Part shown: piece after piece, positions 1 through 10,648 of the stretch
Position numbering within the stretch: the stretch's first letter is position 1
Layout of the letters: each line of letters opens with the position of its first letter
Assembly: GCA_021030915.1 (NCBI GenBank)
Contig: JAGEMR010000038.1
Coordinates: 62,001-126,000 of the forward strand
Reading direction: 5' to 3'
Source of the DNA: Astrothelium macrocarpum
Lineage: Eukaryota; Ascomycota; Dothideomycetes; Trypetheliales; Trypetheliaceae
DNA: 64,000 bases
Made by a program: the position numbers and the translations under genes
Notes under the pieces: model-generated
Told to the model about the DNA's origin: nothing
The model's input: only the letters and a program-made list of their open reading frames with translations
The model's database searches: none

Positions 1-415
1 TATCTCTGTGGAGTTTCTTATCTGAATGTAAGTATTCTAAACCCATCAAAAGCTCCCGGACGATGATGGTTATGTAATCTTCAGAAATTAGACCCGGCTT
101 CATTAGGTCTCCACAGCTCCCTCCTGAACAAAATTCCATGATGATCCATAGATCTGAGCCTTTGAGATACGAACCATAATATTTGGTGACATATGGCGAG
201 TTCAGCTCTGCTAGGATAGAAATCTCCTGTATAATATCGTCCACCTCGTCTTCGGCATTTTCCACATCAATGACTTTGATTGCTACGGTTTGGCCTGTCC
301 GCTTGTCAAGCCCTTTATACACCTTTCCGAAGCTCCCCCCGCCGATGCACGCTTGCTTTGTATAATACTTTTCCGGATCTGTCGTTGCGCCTATTGTCCC
401 CGCATTAATCGGCAT
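1..415 (-). CDS. STE20/GCK-family Ser/Thr protein kinase, 5' part only
   Basis: The first 138 codons of a protein kinase run off the left edge of the window, so the gene is partial. The start ATG is at 413-415. Visible kinase features are the glycine loop GGGSFGKV (residues 25-32), the VAIK lysine (about 47), the glutamate of the following helix in EISIL, a hinge reading WIIMEFCSGG, and the beginning of the catalytic HRD motif at the very edge. The stretch around SPYVTKYYGSYLKGSDLWII is typical of the germinal-centre kinase III group (MST3/MST4/YSK; fungal Sps1/Ppk11/MST-1 relatives), which act in polarity and septation signalling. The catalytic loop, activation segment and C-terminal tail lie outside the window, so the exact orthologue cannot be assigned. 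Family is confident, subfamily is inference. Confidence 0.9.
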   Translation of the reverse strand, partial: MPINAGTIGATTDPEKYYTKQACIGGGSFGKVYKGLDKRTGQTVAIKVIDVENAEDEVDDIIQEISILAELNSPYVTKYYGSYLKGSDLWIIMEFCSGGSCGDLMKPGLISEDYITIIVRELLMGLEYLHSDKKLHRD

Positions 416-1892
416 TTTGGGAAATTCTCACTGAAGGAGTAGAATCGGGGTGAACGAGTTCGCAAGAATAGACACAGATGAGAGTCCAAAGCATTCAGAG
501 GCGGTGGTGAAGTTTTTGCGACGGGAAGACAGGTCATATAAGGGAAGCCAAACGAGCGAATCTTGTGTCAGGAAGGACGAACAGCGTTCGTTGCCAATTC
601 GTAATCGACGAGTCAGAAGTCAAGGTTTGACCGAGTTCTTGGATTGATGCGTCGGTTGATCGCACGGACTACAACCACCATATCAGCGTGCTCATGTCTT
701 CCTCTCTACGCCCATAGCGGCTTTGGTGTTCCTGCATGATCTTTGGTGGGGTTTTGGTGGGGGAGAAGGTAGATTTGGGGGGTTATTCTTGGACCACAAG
801 CGCAGTTCTTTTCTGTTCAAAATGGGAGAATTAGGAAATTCATTTGGACATGTACGTACCAGTCAGAAGTTTGAGGTGCTGCAGTATTGTCGCCGAGTAT
901 GTCAATTGGGCGGTACGATGTGTTACAAGGTATCCCTAGCAATCATCTGTGACTTGTACGGTGATTTGTTTCGGACATGGAGAGATCTTGGGAAGGGCAG
1001 ATGCGATTGAAAGCAGAGATTGAAGCGGATCTCTGCTTTGAAACACAGAGGTTAGAATCAAGGACTGAGTGTAGGCAGGATGGGACTGTTGGCATCAACA
1101 TGAGCAGCAAGGATGGCGCGTTTCTGCGCAACGCGGGCAGCGAGGCTTGATTCGCTCCCATCTGCTGCAGGAACACGTCCAGTTCCATGGCTCCCCAGAT
1201 TGCTGATGCCACGCGCTGATTCATTTCCTCGCAGCGTCATTGTCCCCGGTCATGCACAGACATGGAACTGATATCATTCCATGCTGGCTTAGCTTCCATG
1301 GGAGCTTACTGTTCACATTCGCCATCAGGGACCATTCATTGCGCCAGCTGAATCTCTCCACTTTTGCCATTCACAACGGTACAACATGCCGATTTTGGTG
1401 CTTGAGAAAGGCATCAGCTTGTTACCAGTCCGTGTTATCGCGCAGAGAATCACTGAAGTCATAGTCGATTATGAGATTAAGGTACACATGTCTTGTATGA
1501 GAATATTTAGTCCTTTCCCATGCCAATATCAACCCTGATCATCTGGGATTTTGGACTACCTGGTCCATCTTCGAGTATATGTAATGAATCAAGATGACCG
1601 TCGGCAATATGATGAGACTCTGTCCCAGCTCTGTTTTGGTCATGCCGCTGCGTTGGAAATTGCCATTGCTGCGAAAAGCGACTTGCCAGCATAGACCATG
1701 GATGAGTCAGTAATCGCTTTTGCGTTGGGGTTAACGTATTTGGTGGCTTGATATACATGTCGGAATTGGATTAATGGCATCGGCTGTGGAATTGTGGACA
1801 AAGAGTAGCTCCTGGTAGTGATATTATTGCCGGAAATTTCTGAAGCGGCGCTCAGGCTTTGCGCTCCCGATACACGAGCTCCTCCTGCCAAC
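416..1892. other. Intergenic region between divergent kinase and small membrane-protein gene
   Basis: About 1.5 kb separates the kinase start from the next gene on the plus strand. The short ORFs here have no recognisable domain and overlap one another in several frames. I see only probable 5' UTRs and promoters of the two divergent genes. Confidence 0.5.
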
Positions 1893-2186
1893 ATGCTGTT
1901 CCCACGTAGCTTGGCCCGAGTCCATTCTCCCGTTTTGTTACGGCGATTTTCTTCTCGTAACCAGTTTGCTGAAGAGTCCAAGAAACCCGTCTACAGAATT
2001 GGCTCCAACTACAAACACAACCCTGTCCCCAAAACCGGTTCCCAACTCCCCGTCCTCCCCATCATCGCCATCTTCTTTCTCGGCTCTGGCTTGTTTTACC
2101 TCCTTGTAAAGCAGCGCGAGGGCCAGAGCAAACAACACTATCAGATGCCTGAGCGAGTCCGCGAAGCCCCCGGAAAGTCCTCATAA
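1893..2186 (+). CDS. Small mitochondrial-type single-pass membrane protein, or leader exon of URA6
   Basis: A 97-codon frame starts at the ATG at 1893. The N-terminus is rich in Arg, Ser and Leu with no acidic residues (MLFPRSLARVHSPVLLRRFSS), as in a mitochondrial presequence. One hydrophobic segment follows at residues 53-72 (PVLPIIAIFFLGSGLFYLLV), then a short polar tail. The stop codon lies only 19 nt before the ATG of the UMP kinase gene, which leaves no room for a terminator or separate promoter. Two possible introns, 2157-2226 and 2106-2226, would each remove the stop and join this frame to the kinase in frame, giving a membrane-anchored mitochondrial kinase. I recall N-terminally extended fungal URA6 proteins but cannot verify this here. 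An in-frame ATG further upstream is not apparent. Confidence 0.6.
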   Translation: MLFPRSLARVHSPVLLRRFSSRNQFAEESKKPVYRIGSNYKHNPVPKTGSQLPVLPIIAIFFLGSGLFYLLVKQREGQSKQHYQMPERVREAPGKSS

Positions 2187-2205
2187 ATCCACATATTCCA
2201 CCACA

Positions 2206-2985
2206 ATGCCCGTCATCACCGACCAGCTCCCCTCCCCAACTCGGACCCAACCGCGCTTCTCGACCTCCACTACTACTGTCATTTTTGTGCTCGGCGGGCC
2301 TGGCGCTGGCAAAGGCACACAGTGTGCGAATCTTGTGCGTGACTATGGATTCACGCATCTGTCGGCGGGAGACCTGCTACGGGAGGAGCAGGATCGCGAG
2401 GGAAGTCAATTTGGCGACATGATCCGCGAGTATATTCGGGAAGGAAAGATTGTACCCAAGGAGGTGACGATTCAGCTAATCGAGAATCGGATGGCTGAGG
2501 CGGAAAAGGAGTCGAAGCATATGTTTCTAATTGATGGTAGGTCCGCGTCCGAGTGAGCTTGCTTAGACTTGGTTCTCATTCGAATTTTGCGATCACATGG
2601 CGTATGGAAGTTTGTCGCCACGACTCTTGTACGGTGCAAGTACTGACCTGGTGTTTCGCAACCAGGCTTTCCACGCCAACTCGACCAAGCCATCGACTTT
2701 GAGAAGAAGGTTTGTGTCTCCCGCCTCACCCTTTTCTTTGACTGTCCAGAAGATGAAATGCAGCGACGCCTTCTCAATCGTGGCAAGACATCTGGCCGAT
2801 CCGATGATAATTTAGAGAGTATTAAGAAGCGTTTCCGTACGTTTGTTGAGAAGAGTATGCCTGTGGTCGATATGTTTGACAAAGAAGGAAAAGTGGTGAA
2901 GGTAGATGCCATGAAAAACCCCGAAGAGGTCTATGAGGATGTGAAGGTTAAGCTGGGAGAGAAGGGCGTGGAACCAAGCGCATGA
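2206..2985 (+). CDS. URA6: UMP-CMP (uridylate) kinase
   Basis: Exons 2206-2536 and 2666-2985, with a 129-nt intron (gtaggt..ccag), give 216 residues. The P-loop GGPGAGKGT (residues 30-38), LSAGDLLREE, the DGFPR motif rebuilt across the splice junction, the LID region RGKTSGRSDDN and the nucleotide-binding DCPED segment all match eukaryotic URA6/CMPK1. The enzyme phosphorylates UMP, and in some species CMP or dUMP, with ATP to feed pyrimidine nucleotide pools. Without the upstream frame the product would be cytosolic or nuclear. The ATG has a favourable context (CCACAATGC), so an independent start is plausible, but it directly abuts the mitochondrial-type ORF before it. The gene is convergent with eIF3m. 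Function is very secure; the N-terminus is uncertain. Confidence 0.95.
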
Positions 2986-3225
2986 TCTCGCCAAGAGGAT
3001 ATGAATTGAGTACAAATAATTAGAGGCAAATAAGATAGATTTAGGAGTATTCATCTACAAAGATATGAGTTTTTACACACGCGTGCTAAGAGCCGAATCA
3101 TGTGAGGCTCTAGCATCTCGTTAGAACTCGCGTTTTCTCCATCAATCCCTTCAAGGAGATGCTCCAAACGCCGCATGCTATGGCCCCGATACCAACCAGG
3201 CTCTCGCCAAGGCCTTCAGAATTAT

Positions 3226-4692
3226 TCACGCTTTTGCTCCCGTTCCATTTAACTCCGTTTCCATCTCTCTAATTCTCTCCTCTTTGGCCTGCCGGACGAC
3301 ATTCAGTACCCCTACCAAGCTCGTCCGCCATAGATCCAAGCGGCTTGCCACTTCCCGCCATTCCCGCTCGCCGAAGACACGGTACGTACTCCGGTGGATC
3401 AGGAATAGCTGATTCAACTGGCTCAGCTTACCCTCCACCAAGCCTGCGCGGATCACATCGATTACCCACATTTCCACTTCTTCAGGAGGAATCTTCAGGC
3501 GCGCCGAGATTTCGGCATACGGCAGTTGTCTTGTCTGCGACGCGGCTGCTGCCATAGAAGTGAGGGTAAGGAGGCGCATTTTCCGATTCAGAACATGAGC
3601 ATCGAACTCTTGCTGCTCTAACCAGCCATCATGCTCATCCTTGAAGTCGTTGAACTCGTCCAGACCCTCGGTGCTGAAGATCTCGAGGAGCTCAAAATGG
3701 GTGGGATGCGATCGGCGTAATGCTTGGACAGAGTCGAGTGCGGTGAGGTCTTGGAAGTCGAAGTGTGAAGGGTGGACGAGGGCGGACTTGAGGGCGCGGA
3801 GCGAAAGAGAGGTCGCTTCGGTATCAGAGACTTCTTCAGTGGGTATGGTGCGAAGCGCGCGGATCAAGTACTGATATGCGGTTTCGTCTTCGCCGGCCTC
3901 GGAAGCGACGTCAGTGATGGCAAGGAAGAGCTTTCGCTGCTGCTCGTTGTCGAGCTCCCATTCTACCATCCATCTGTCGAGATTTTTCAATTGAGGTTGG
4001 AGATTTTCGAAATTCGAAGATTGGCGGACAACCGCGAGGATGGTAAGGAGGATATTATAACGAGTATCATCATCCGGGTCGAGTACGTTAAAGATGGTAC
4101 TGAGAACGGATAGGGCGAGACCGGGTCCATTGGCCGGGGACGATGTGATGGGTTTCGAGAGGTGTTGACATATTCTAGCGAGGAACATGTTTTCATTTTC
4201 TGACTGCCGCACGAGATGCAGTAAATGTGAATAGGCAGGTATGAATTCTACGGCCATGTCAGTTCATAGTTGGGGGCGCGCACACAGCATTTCGTGCCGA
4301 CCTTTTTCTGGCGCCGAATTCAGGACATCAGCAGAGGAGACAAGCTTCTTAAGCACATCGTCTTGCTTGTCCTGTCCTTGCAGCGCAGCGACTTCAGATT
4401 GAATTTTTGACAATTCGTCGCCCTGGCTCTTTTTGAGCTGATCGAGATAGTTGGCGAATTCATCAGCAAGCTCTTCAAAGGAACCTTCGATGAGAACGGT
4501 GTTCAGGACACCGGGCATTTTGGACGGGCCAGGAAGTCTGGGACTGTATGGTGGGCTGGCTGTGGGGGAGTTAGTCCATCGATTTGGTGTGCGCACGGCA
4601 GAATGGACAAAGTTACCTGATGGCGTACGCCCTGGCACAGGCGGTGTAGCGTGTGGCGTCTCACTGGTCGCTTCTCTCGTTGGAGACGACAT
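3226..4692 (-). CDS. Eukaryotic translation initiation factor 3 subunit M
   Basis: Exons (transcript order) are 4617-4692, 4302-4559 and 3226-4247, with introns of 57 and 54 nt, giving 451 residues. The protein matches eIF3m, a PCI-domain subunit of the eIF3 complex that promotes 43S preinitiation complex assembly. It is alpha-helical, with the PCI winged-helix part in the last third (LPYAEISARLKIPPEEVEMW). Conserved family sequence begins at an internal methionine (MPGVLNTVLIEGSF, ATG at 4516-4518). The first exon adds a Ser/Pro/Thr-rich extension that I do not recognise from the family. The first intron has an ideal branch site and acceptor (CTAACTCCCCCACAG) but is 57 nt long and open in frame, so retention would simply insert 19 residues. 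The start could be 4692 or 4518. Confidence 0.93.
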
Positions 4693-5274
4693 CTTGTTGA
4701 TGCCTGCTATCAAGGACAATGGATATGGCGACAAATTTAAACAGTTATGGTGGGGATGATAGTATGATAGTCTGCAAAGAAGACGAGAATCTGTGTGCGA
4801 TTTCCTGGCTTGCAGTCTTTTCCGTGTCGCTCTTGCCTTTACTCCAGGTTGCCTTGTCATACCGTACTCTGGCCTGTCACAAATCTATCTGCAGAACGCC
4901 TCCATCAGAATGTCTTGCAGCATTGTCAAACTGAGCCTTGCCAACAGAAGAATGAACGGCCACGAGATCGGCGCCTATCTCATTGTATAGCTTCAAATCG
5001 TATAGATATGAATTCGACCCTATCTTCAATCTCCAAAAGACCTGAATAATTGCGAACGTACCTTTGCTCCTATTAGGTAGAGCACACTGCTACTGAGCCA
5101 CAACTCGGACTTTGTTTTCCAGAGTTCAACTGGCCCGAAGTAAAGCGCATCAAAGAGAACGCCACAAATGCTAGCCTGTGGTATCTAACCTCCGTAACCT
5201 GTCCTCCATACCGGTTGAACGCCGTGATAAATGCATGCATCTAGTCCACCCAAGACTTAGCTGATTGTTGGTTT
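4693..5274. other. Intergenic region upstream of eIF3m
   Basis: This holds the 5' region of eIF3m and the 3' end of PNO1. Short overlapping ORFs on the plus strand show no family resemblance. Nothing else is seen. Confidence 0.5.
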
Positions 5275-6104
5275 TTAAAAGCGTTCCTTCATCCTCGATG
5301 CGACTGTTCGTAGATTGCCATATACTTTTCCTGGTGGACTTCCCAATATCAAGCTAACAATCGCTTCTCTCGCAATATGTATGTTCTTGAATCCGCCCAA
5401 GATGTGGATTTTTTGATCAGCCAAGACAACTCTTGTCCGGCTGGCGTTCTCAATGGCAAACTTTGTCTTCCCGTCTTTGCCTGCTATTCGTCCGATCGCT
5501 CGACCCAGATGCTCACCGTTGAGCGTTTTAACGTCCTTGATCTCAAACGTCTCGATATAGAGATCGTCGAGTCGAAGAAGCGCAATTGCGTCCTCGACTT
5601 GAAATCCAAGACTGAAGGCCTTGAGATAATCTTCGCCTTTCTGAATCGCGCCGCTGTCTGTCGTGTGCTTGGACGTGCGAAGCTCGACTGCCTTGGCCTT
5701 GACGTTCATACGTACTTGAAGCTTGAGATGCTCGACAAGTGGTGGGTATATTTGGGTCCAAGAGCTTTTGAGTGGTGTCATGCGATGAGGTGGAATGGGT
5801 ACTTTGCGAGTCTCAATTCGATGGATAACTGACTTGGTGGCAGCAGGAGAAAATCTCGGTCGGCCTTCCGCATCAACCTGTATAGCATCTTCATTGCGCC
5901 CCGGCGAAAGAGGTTGTGAGGTCTCTGTAGTGTCAAGGACAGAGCTAGGATCTAAGGTAATTGCTGATTTGGATTCTAGAAACAATTAATACAATGACAC
6001 AAAGACACAAAAAATTGTTGAGGCACACCTTGAGGATCTTCCGCTCGACTGGCTGCATCTGCTAGCTGCTCCGGTGCTCGCAGTAAAGCTGTGGGCGCAG
6101 GCAT
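5275..6104 (-). CDS. PNO1: Pre-rRNA-processing KH-domain protein PNO1/DIM2
   Basis: Exons 6029-6104 and 5275-5975, separated by a 53-nt intron ending TTTCTAG, give 258 residues. The protein matches PNO1 (Dim2, Rrp20), a KH-like RNA-binding factor that accompanies NOB1 in 20S pre-rRNA cleavage and 40S subunit maturation in the nucleolus and cytoplasm. Typical segments are MTPLKSSWTQIYPPLVEHLK, KAFSLGFQVEDAIALLRLDD, LGRAIGRIAGKDGKTKFAIE and the C-terminal ILGSPPGKVYGNLR motif. A variable acidic N-terminus precedes them, as is usual. The gene is divergent from MDM31 with only about 200 bp between start codons, so the two probably share a promoter. Confidence 0.96.
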
Positions 6105-6287
6105 TGTATCGATTTGGCTGGTGGAGATGGTGAAAATGCGGTGGTGGGTCGAACTTTTTGGCGGCTCCGGTGCCGCTGCTCCGGGACAAACCGGACTTTA
6201 ATTCGAGGCGTCATGATGATTTGCTTGTGATTCTTTGCTCCTCCACCTCTCCTGCTCAGACCATATCAATTCCTGGGGCCAGCCACA

Positions 6288-6305
6288 ATGCAAGCAGCCA
6301 GATAA
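6288..6305 (+). promoter_or_regulatory. Five-codon uORF overlapping the MDM31 start (UAAUG)
   Basis: An ATG in strong context (CCACAATGC) opens a five-codon frame, MQAAR, whose TAA shares its last A with the first in-frame ATG of MDM31 at 6305. Such stop/start overlaps are known to permit termination-reinitiation. Whether the transcript starts upstream of 6288 is not visible from the sequence. Confidence 0.5.
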
Positions 6306-8493
6306 TGAGTTGCCATGTTGCAACCAAGGCTGCTGGCGCAATCCTGCTTCACACGCCCGTAATTGCTCCTACTCTTTCCCAAAAGACACTGCTTTCGTTT
6401 GCACCAGCATTCAACCCAACACGCACAACATCGACAACTCCATTTCAGCGCTTCTTGAGAGTCAGCACGAGCGCACATAGCGTCCGGAGTTTTCGCGCCT
6501 CAACCGAATTTCCCTCGCCATCTTCACCAAATTTGCGGCCAGGACTTTCCCCACAGACTCCTTTGTCTCGAGCTTGGAGTCAGAAACAAAGCATCCATAC
6601 CGTTCCATACCATATTTACATTCACAACCGACTACCCGAGAACGTCCCACGCTTTGGCAGAGTATGGAGGAGACACAAGAGCTCCAAAGGCTCCAAAAGC
6701 CCAGGACTAGGCGAAAATCCTTCTAAGAATCCCCACCCAAATCTGAACTCGTCAAGGCAAAACAATGAAGTTAATCCTTCCAGGTGGAGCTACGCAAATG
6801 CTGCTGGTGCCAAAGCTTTCCTTGAGCGACTCCCAAGAATACCCCAGAACCTGCATCGGCCGAGTAAAGAAGAAGTTCTCGCTCTTGCTACGGGGTTTTG
6901 GTCAAGGCTTCGGTTGCGCTTTAAATGGTTCACAATCAGGAGTGCGCGCCCCTTTAACCTCGATGAGATAAGTGCATTCTTCTCGTGGATCTTGCTTGGT
7001 CACGTCATCTGGATTATCGTTGGAACTACAACATTCTTCTCCTTGGCAATCTGGACCGTTAATACCGTTTTTGCCCAAGAGACGCTGGCTGGTTGGGTGG
7101 GCAATTATCTGACTAGATCGACCGGACTTCAGGTTGTCTTTGAGTCTGCTATCGTACCGAAATGGGGTGATGGTGTTATCCGTCTGAATAACGTGTTCGT
7201 CTCCAGACGACCCGGACAAGGGCAAGGGAAGGTTCAAAAAGGTTCTCAAACTAGTGCCGCTGCCGCTGCCGCTGCCGCAGCTCTTGCTGAAAAGGCCAGT
7301 GGAAGTGCAGGTGAGGAGGAAGAAGACACAAATTATACTCAATTTGATGTCTCGATTGATACCGTGAATATCACATTATCCTTCACAAAATGGTTCAATG
7401 GGCGAGGTCTATTGCGAAGCGCAGACATCAAAGGCATTCGCGGAGTTATTGATAGGACTTCAGTGTATCAACCAGCAGAACCTGTTGATCCACGATCCTA
7501 CAAACGTCAACATGATACAGGCGATTTCGAGCTTGATTGTTTTAGAATGGAGGATCTCCTTGTCACAGTATACCAGCCTGGAAACTTTAGACCTTTCACA
7601 GTCAGCATCTATTCTTGCGACCTTCCACAACTCAGAAAACAATGGTTATTCTATGATTTCATGTCTGCCAATACTATGGCGGGTTCCTTTGACAATTCCC
7701 TATTCACGATACATCCACGACAGACTCACAGCTATACTGGCATGCCGCTTACGGATGGGACTGACCCGAGCGCGGCGCCTGCTCAATGGAAAAAGCAGAG
7801 TCGTCTCCGGATCGATGGGCTCAATATCGACCACTTGAATCGTGGGGTTACTGGCCCTTTCTCTTGGATCCATGAAGGCAATGTTGACATCGTAGCTGAC
7901 ATTATGCTCCCGGCAGACAATGATGAGAGTATTGCCAAAGTCATGTCTGACGTATACGACCGTGTAGAGGCCACAGTAACGTCAAATAGCAAGAATGACA
8001 TCATCTCTGAGCCCCCAGAAGGTTCTTCCGAACAATCATTGCCAGAAAACGATGACAAACGCTTCCTTGTTATGGATTTACGGGTCCATCTCTGCGATGT
8101 CAGGGCTCAGGTGCCTCTCTGGACTAAAGACATCTCCTACGTCAATAACGCTCTCATACGACCAATCGTGGCTTACATTAATTCAAAAAGGACATTCATA
8201 CCAATCAATTGTCGTGTCGTGAAACAGGTTGCTGAGTTTGACGGAAGTTGGACCATCTTTGACAGCGGCCTCATGGATGATCTGTCTCGCGAGGTAAATC
8301 TAACCTTCAATATAGAGAAAACAAAAAAAGCCCAAAATTCATTCACTAACATCGAGGCTAGACTTATGACGCCTTTGTCCGCGACATCATGGATGATCAA
8401 GCTCGCTCCCGGCGTATTAAAAAGGTTGGCCTCTGGACCTTGCAACTTGCGGCCCAAGCGCTTTTCATCGGCCTTGCTGGACATCTAGCTTAA
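6305..8493 (+). CDS. MDM31: Mitochondrial inner-membrane protein MDM31
   Basis: Exons 6305-8293 and 8362-8493 (68-nt intron with CTAAC branch site and gctag acceptor) give 706 residues. The sequence matches MDM31/MDM32, inner-membrane proteins required for mitochondrial shape, nucleoid maintenance and cardiolipin/phosphatidylethanolamine homeostasis. It has a long Arg/Ser-rich presequence-like N-terminus, a hydrophobic stretch from about residue 220 (FFSWILLGHVIWIIVGTTTF), an Ala run and acidic insert near residues 320-340, the conserved core (FDVSIDTVNITLSFTKWFNG), and a C-terminal hydrophobic tail (GLWTLQLAAQALFIGLAG) supplied only by exon 2. Reading through the intron would lose this conserved tail. 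The start is the first in-frame ATG, preceded by a one-base-overlapping uORF. Confidence 0.93.
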
Positions 8494-9592
8494 GGCGTGG
8501 CAGAAATTTAATGTGTATTCTAGCTTCACGATGTGCAGAATACGATCATTCGACGGCAGCATATCGATGTTCATATCAGTCGTCCATGCATGCATTCTGA
8601 ATGGCGGTCTTTGTCAGCGCGGGTCAAACTTCTCGCTGCGAATTCTTCTCTATTCCAATACTTTGTACATAAGATACTTGAAATACTTTAGCCCCCTCAA
8701 AACATCCTAAATATCAGCAACGTTTCGTATAACCTATGCCATGTCCAGTGAAAATCTCCTATCTCTCTCATGCCTTTATAGCTATTTCATAGATCATATC
8801 CGCTGTCCTCCCTGATGATCGACCTCATTGTATGCTTTTGTCAAAATAAGGATTCCGGGAGCATTCCGTCATTCGTGCTTTCAGCTACTAGAACATGATA
8901 GTCAAATATGACGGGTCTCGGAAGATTGCAACCGAGATACTGAAGGCTCAGCACGGCCGAGGCTAGTGATTGCGATACATATGACTCGTTTTTGCAAGGC
9001 GACTCATAAGTGTTCTATCTAGTCCACAAGGCCTATTTAAACTCGATATTAGCACCATCCCCAGTATCTTTCCACAGTGATCCTTTTTCCAGATTACCAC
9101 GACAAGCCTGTGTACTAAGGTTTGAGTTTTTCCATTTTCTCCATCATTCAACGTCCACTTCACGGTTCGATTGATTCTGATTTGGAGAATCACTTCATCT
9201 CTCAAATTTATTCTGCCATCTTCAATCCTATCCAAGGATCCTCTTTAAGCCTTGGCTAAAAGGGTCGAGAGATTTGAATAGGATGAGTATTCAGTGTAGT
9301 CAAGTTAATAACTCCTCTTGTTATTCCGACACACTATTATAACTGAGATTGAGACATTGAGTTAAACTACCTTTCCACCTTGAAAGCAAACCAGCCAGTG
9401 ATAGTACTGCAAAAGTATAAGTCACACAATACTGAAAATGTAATGGTTCCGATCAAGTGTGGGCGCTTCAGAAGTATATAATAAAAAATTGCACCTTGGT
9501 CAAGGAACGAGATCACTAAGCCGATGGATTGACTGGCAAATTCGGGTTTATGCAAAGATGCATCATTGCTTCTACTAATAATCATCTTTTCC
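8494..9592. other. Convergent intergenic region, no gene seen
   Basis: The 3' ends of MDM31 (plus) and the GT8 gene (minus) face each other over 1.1 kb. The sequence is fairly AT-rich and its ORFs are short and unrelated to any family I know. No repeats or RNA genes were recognised. Confidence 0.5.
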
Positions 9593-10648
9593 TCATCCTC
9601 CGTCCAACGCCCTTCTGCCCTTCCAATACCCCTCCATTTCCCACCTCTGATCCCTCCATATCCTCTGCAACGCCTTATCGTGCGTCATATCACCATCCCA
9701 ATATTTCGCATGAAAACTTCGTGCGCCAGCCTTCAAATCGCGCTCTGTCGGCCAATTCACATTCCACCCATACCACAGATGTCGCCATGGCATGTTCCCC
9801 TCCTTCCTGTGTGCATAATTTAGTAGATTTTGCTCTGGAAACCTCGGGTCAAAGCGCCCCTCCAGCTGCAGGAGCGAGACATAGTACTCGAAGAGTTGCT
9901 TGCTTGGCGCGATGACGAAGAAGCCGCAATTGAGGTAGTCCGGCTCCGGGCTCGGCGGCGGGAACTCGTGTTCATAGGTCCAGAAGTCAGGATGGCTCGC
10001 AAAGCTGTACGTCTGTGGCAGGGGCGCCTCGTCCGACTGTATAGCATCCGGGTTTTCCAGCGCGGGCTGCAGCGTAGTGGCCTCGTCGTAGAAGACGCCG
10101 TCCAGTCGGCGCGTGACAAGGGTGTCGGCGTCGATGAAGCAGATCTTGGCGTATGCGGTGAGCTCGAAGAGGCGCAGCTTCGCCAGAACGTCTCGCCAGC
10201 GGTCCGCGCCAGGTTGTACCCAAGATGCGTTAAGCTTCTCGACAGGGATGATGGTGGCGCCTTCGCGGGTGAGGGTGGCGCGTTTGCGGGGGGAGACATC
10301 GTCGGTGACGAGGATGAGGAAGGGAATGCTGCCATTGGTGCCGGCGCTGGTGGAGTGGAGGAGTTGGTAGGTCAAGACGCGGGCACCGAGGAAATAGCCA
10401 TCATTGTTGTCGTCGACTTCTTGTTCTTCAGGAGATGAATTGCCGCCAGCAAGGAATGTGGCGAAGGCAACTTTGGATTTGTGATGTTTGGCAGGAGCAG
10501 CAGAGACATGCTCCTGATGGGATGGCGATGAAGAGTAGGTAAGAGCGCGTCTGTGTTGGGAAGAGGTACGAACAGAGAGCGTGATAAGAGCAGACGTGAG
10601 GAAAAGGAATATACAGAGGAAGATAAGTTTAGGTGATGGGGCGGTCAT
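9593..10648 (-). CDS. Glycosyltransferase family 8 protein, type II membrane anchor
   Basis: A single-exon frame of 351 residues starts at ATG 10646-10648. The first 30 residues contain one hydrophobic helix (KLIFLCIFLFLTSALITLSV), typical of a Golgi type II glycosyltransferase. The catalytic domain shows the GT8 hallmarks: the KLRLFELTAYAKICFIDADT block with the DxD motif (DAD, residues 173-175) that binds Mn2+ and the nucleotide-sugar, and the later YLNCGFFVIAPS and PEQNLLNYAH segments. The nearest groups are fungal glycogenin-like or alpha-N-acetylglucosamine-transferase (GNT1-like) proteins. The donor and acceptor sugars cannot be read from sequence. Upstream in-frame codons give no better start. 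Family is confident, substrate is not. Confidence 0.9.
   Translation of the reverse strand: MTAPSPKLIFLCIFLFLTSALITLSVRTSSQHRRALTYSSSPSHQEHVSAAPAKHHKSKVAFATFLAGGNSSPEEQEVDDNNDGYFLGARVLTYQLLHSTSAGTNGSIPFLILVTDDVSPRKRATLTREGATIIPVEKLNASWVQPGADRWRDVLAKLRLFELTAYAKICFIDADTLVTRRLDGVFYDEATTLQPALENPDAIQSDEAPLPQTYSFASHPDFWTYEHEFPPPSPEPDYLNCGFFVIAPSKQLFEYYVSLLQLEGRFDPRFPEQNLLNYAHRKEGNMPWRHLWYGWNVNWPTERDLKAGARSFHAKYWDGDMTHDKALQRIWRDQRWEMEGYWKGRRALDGG

Noticed and set aside
1058..1240. 60-codon minus ORF ending in an Ala/Arg-rich helix-like stretch
   Set aside because: No family resemblance, overlaps another ORF in a different frame, no splice partners, lies in a divergent promoter region.
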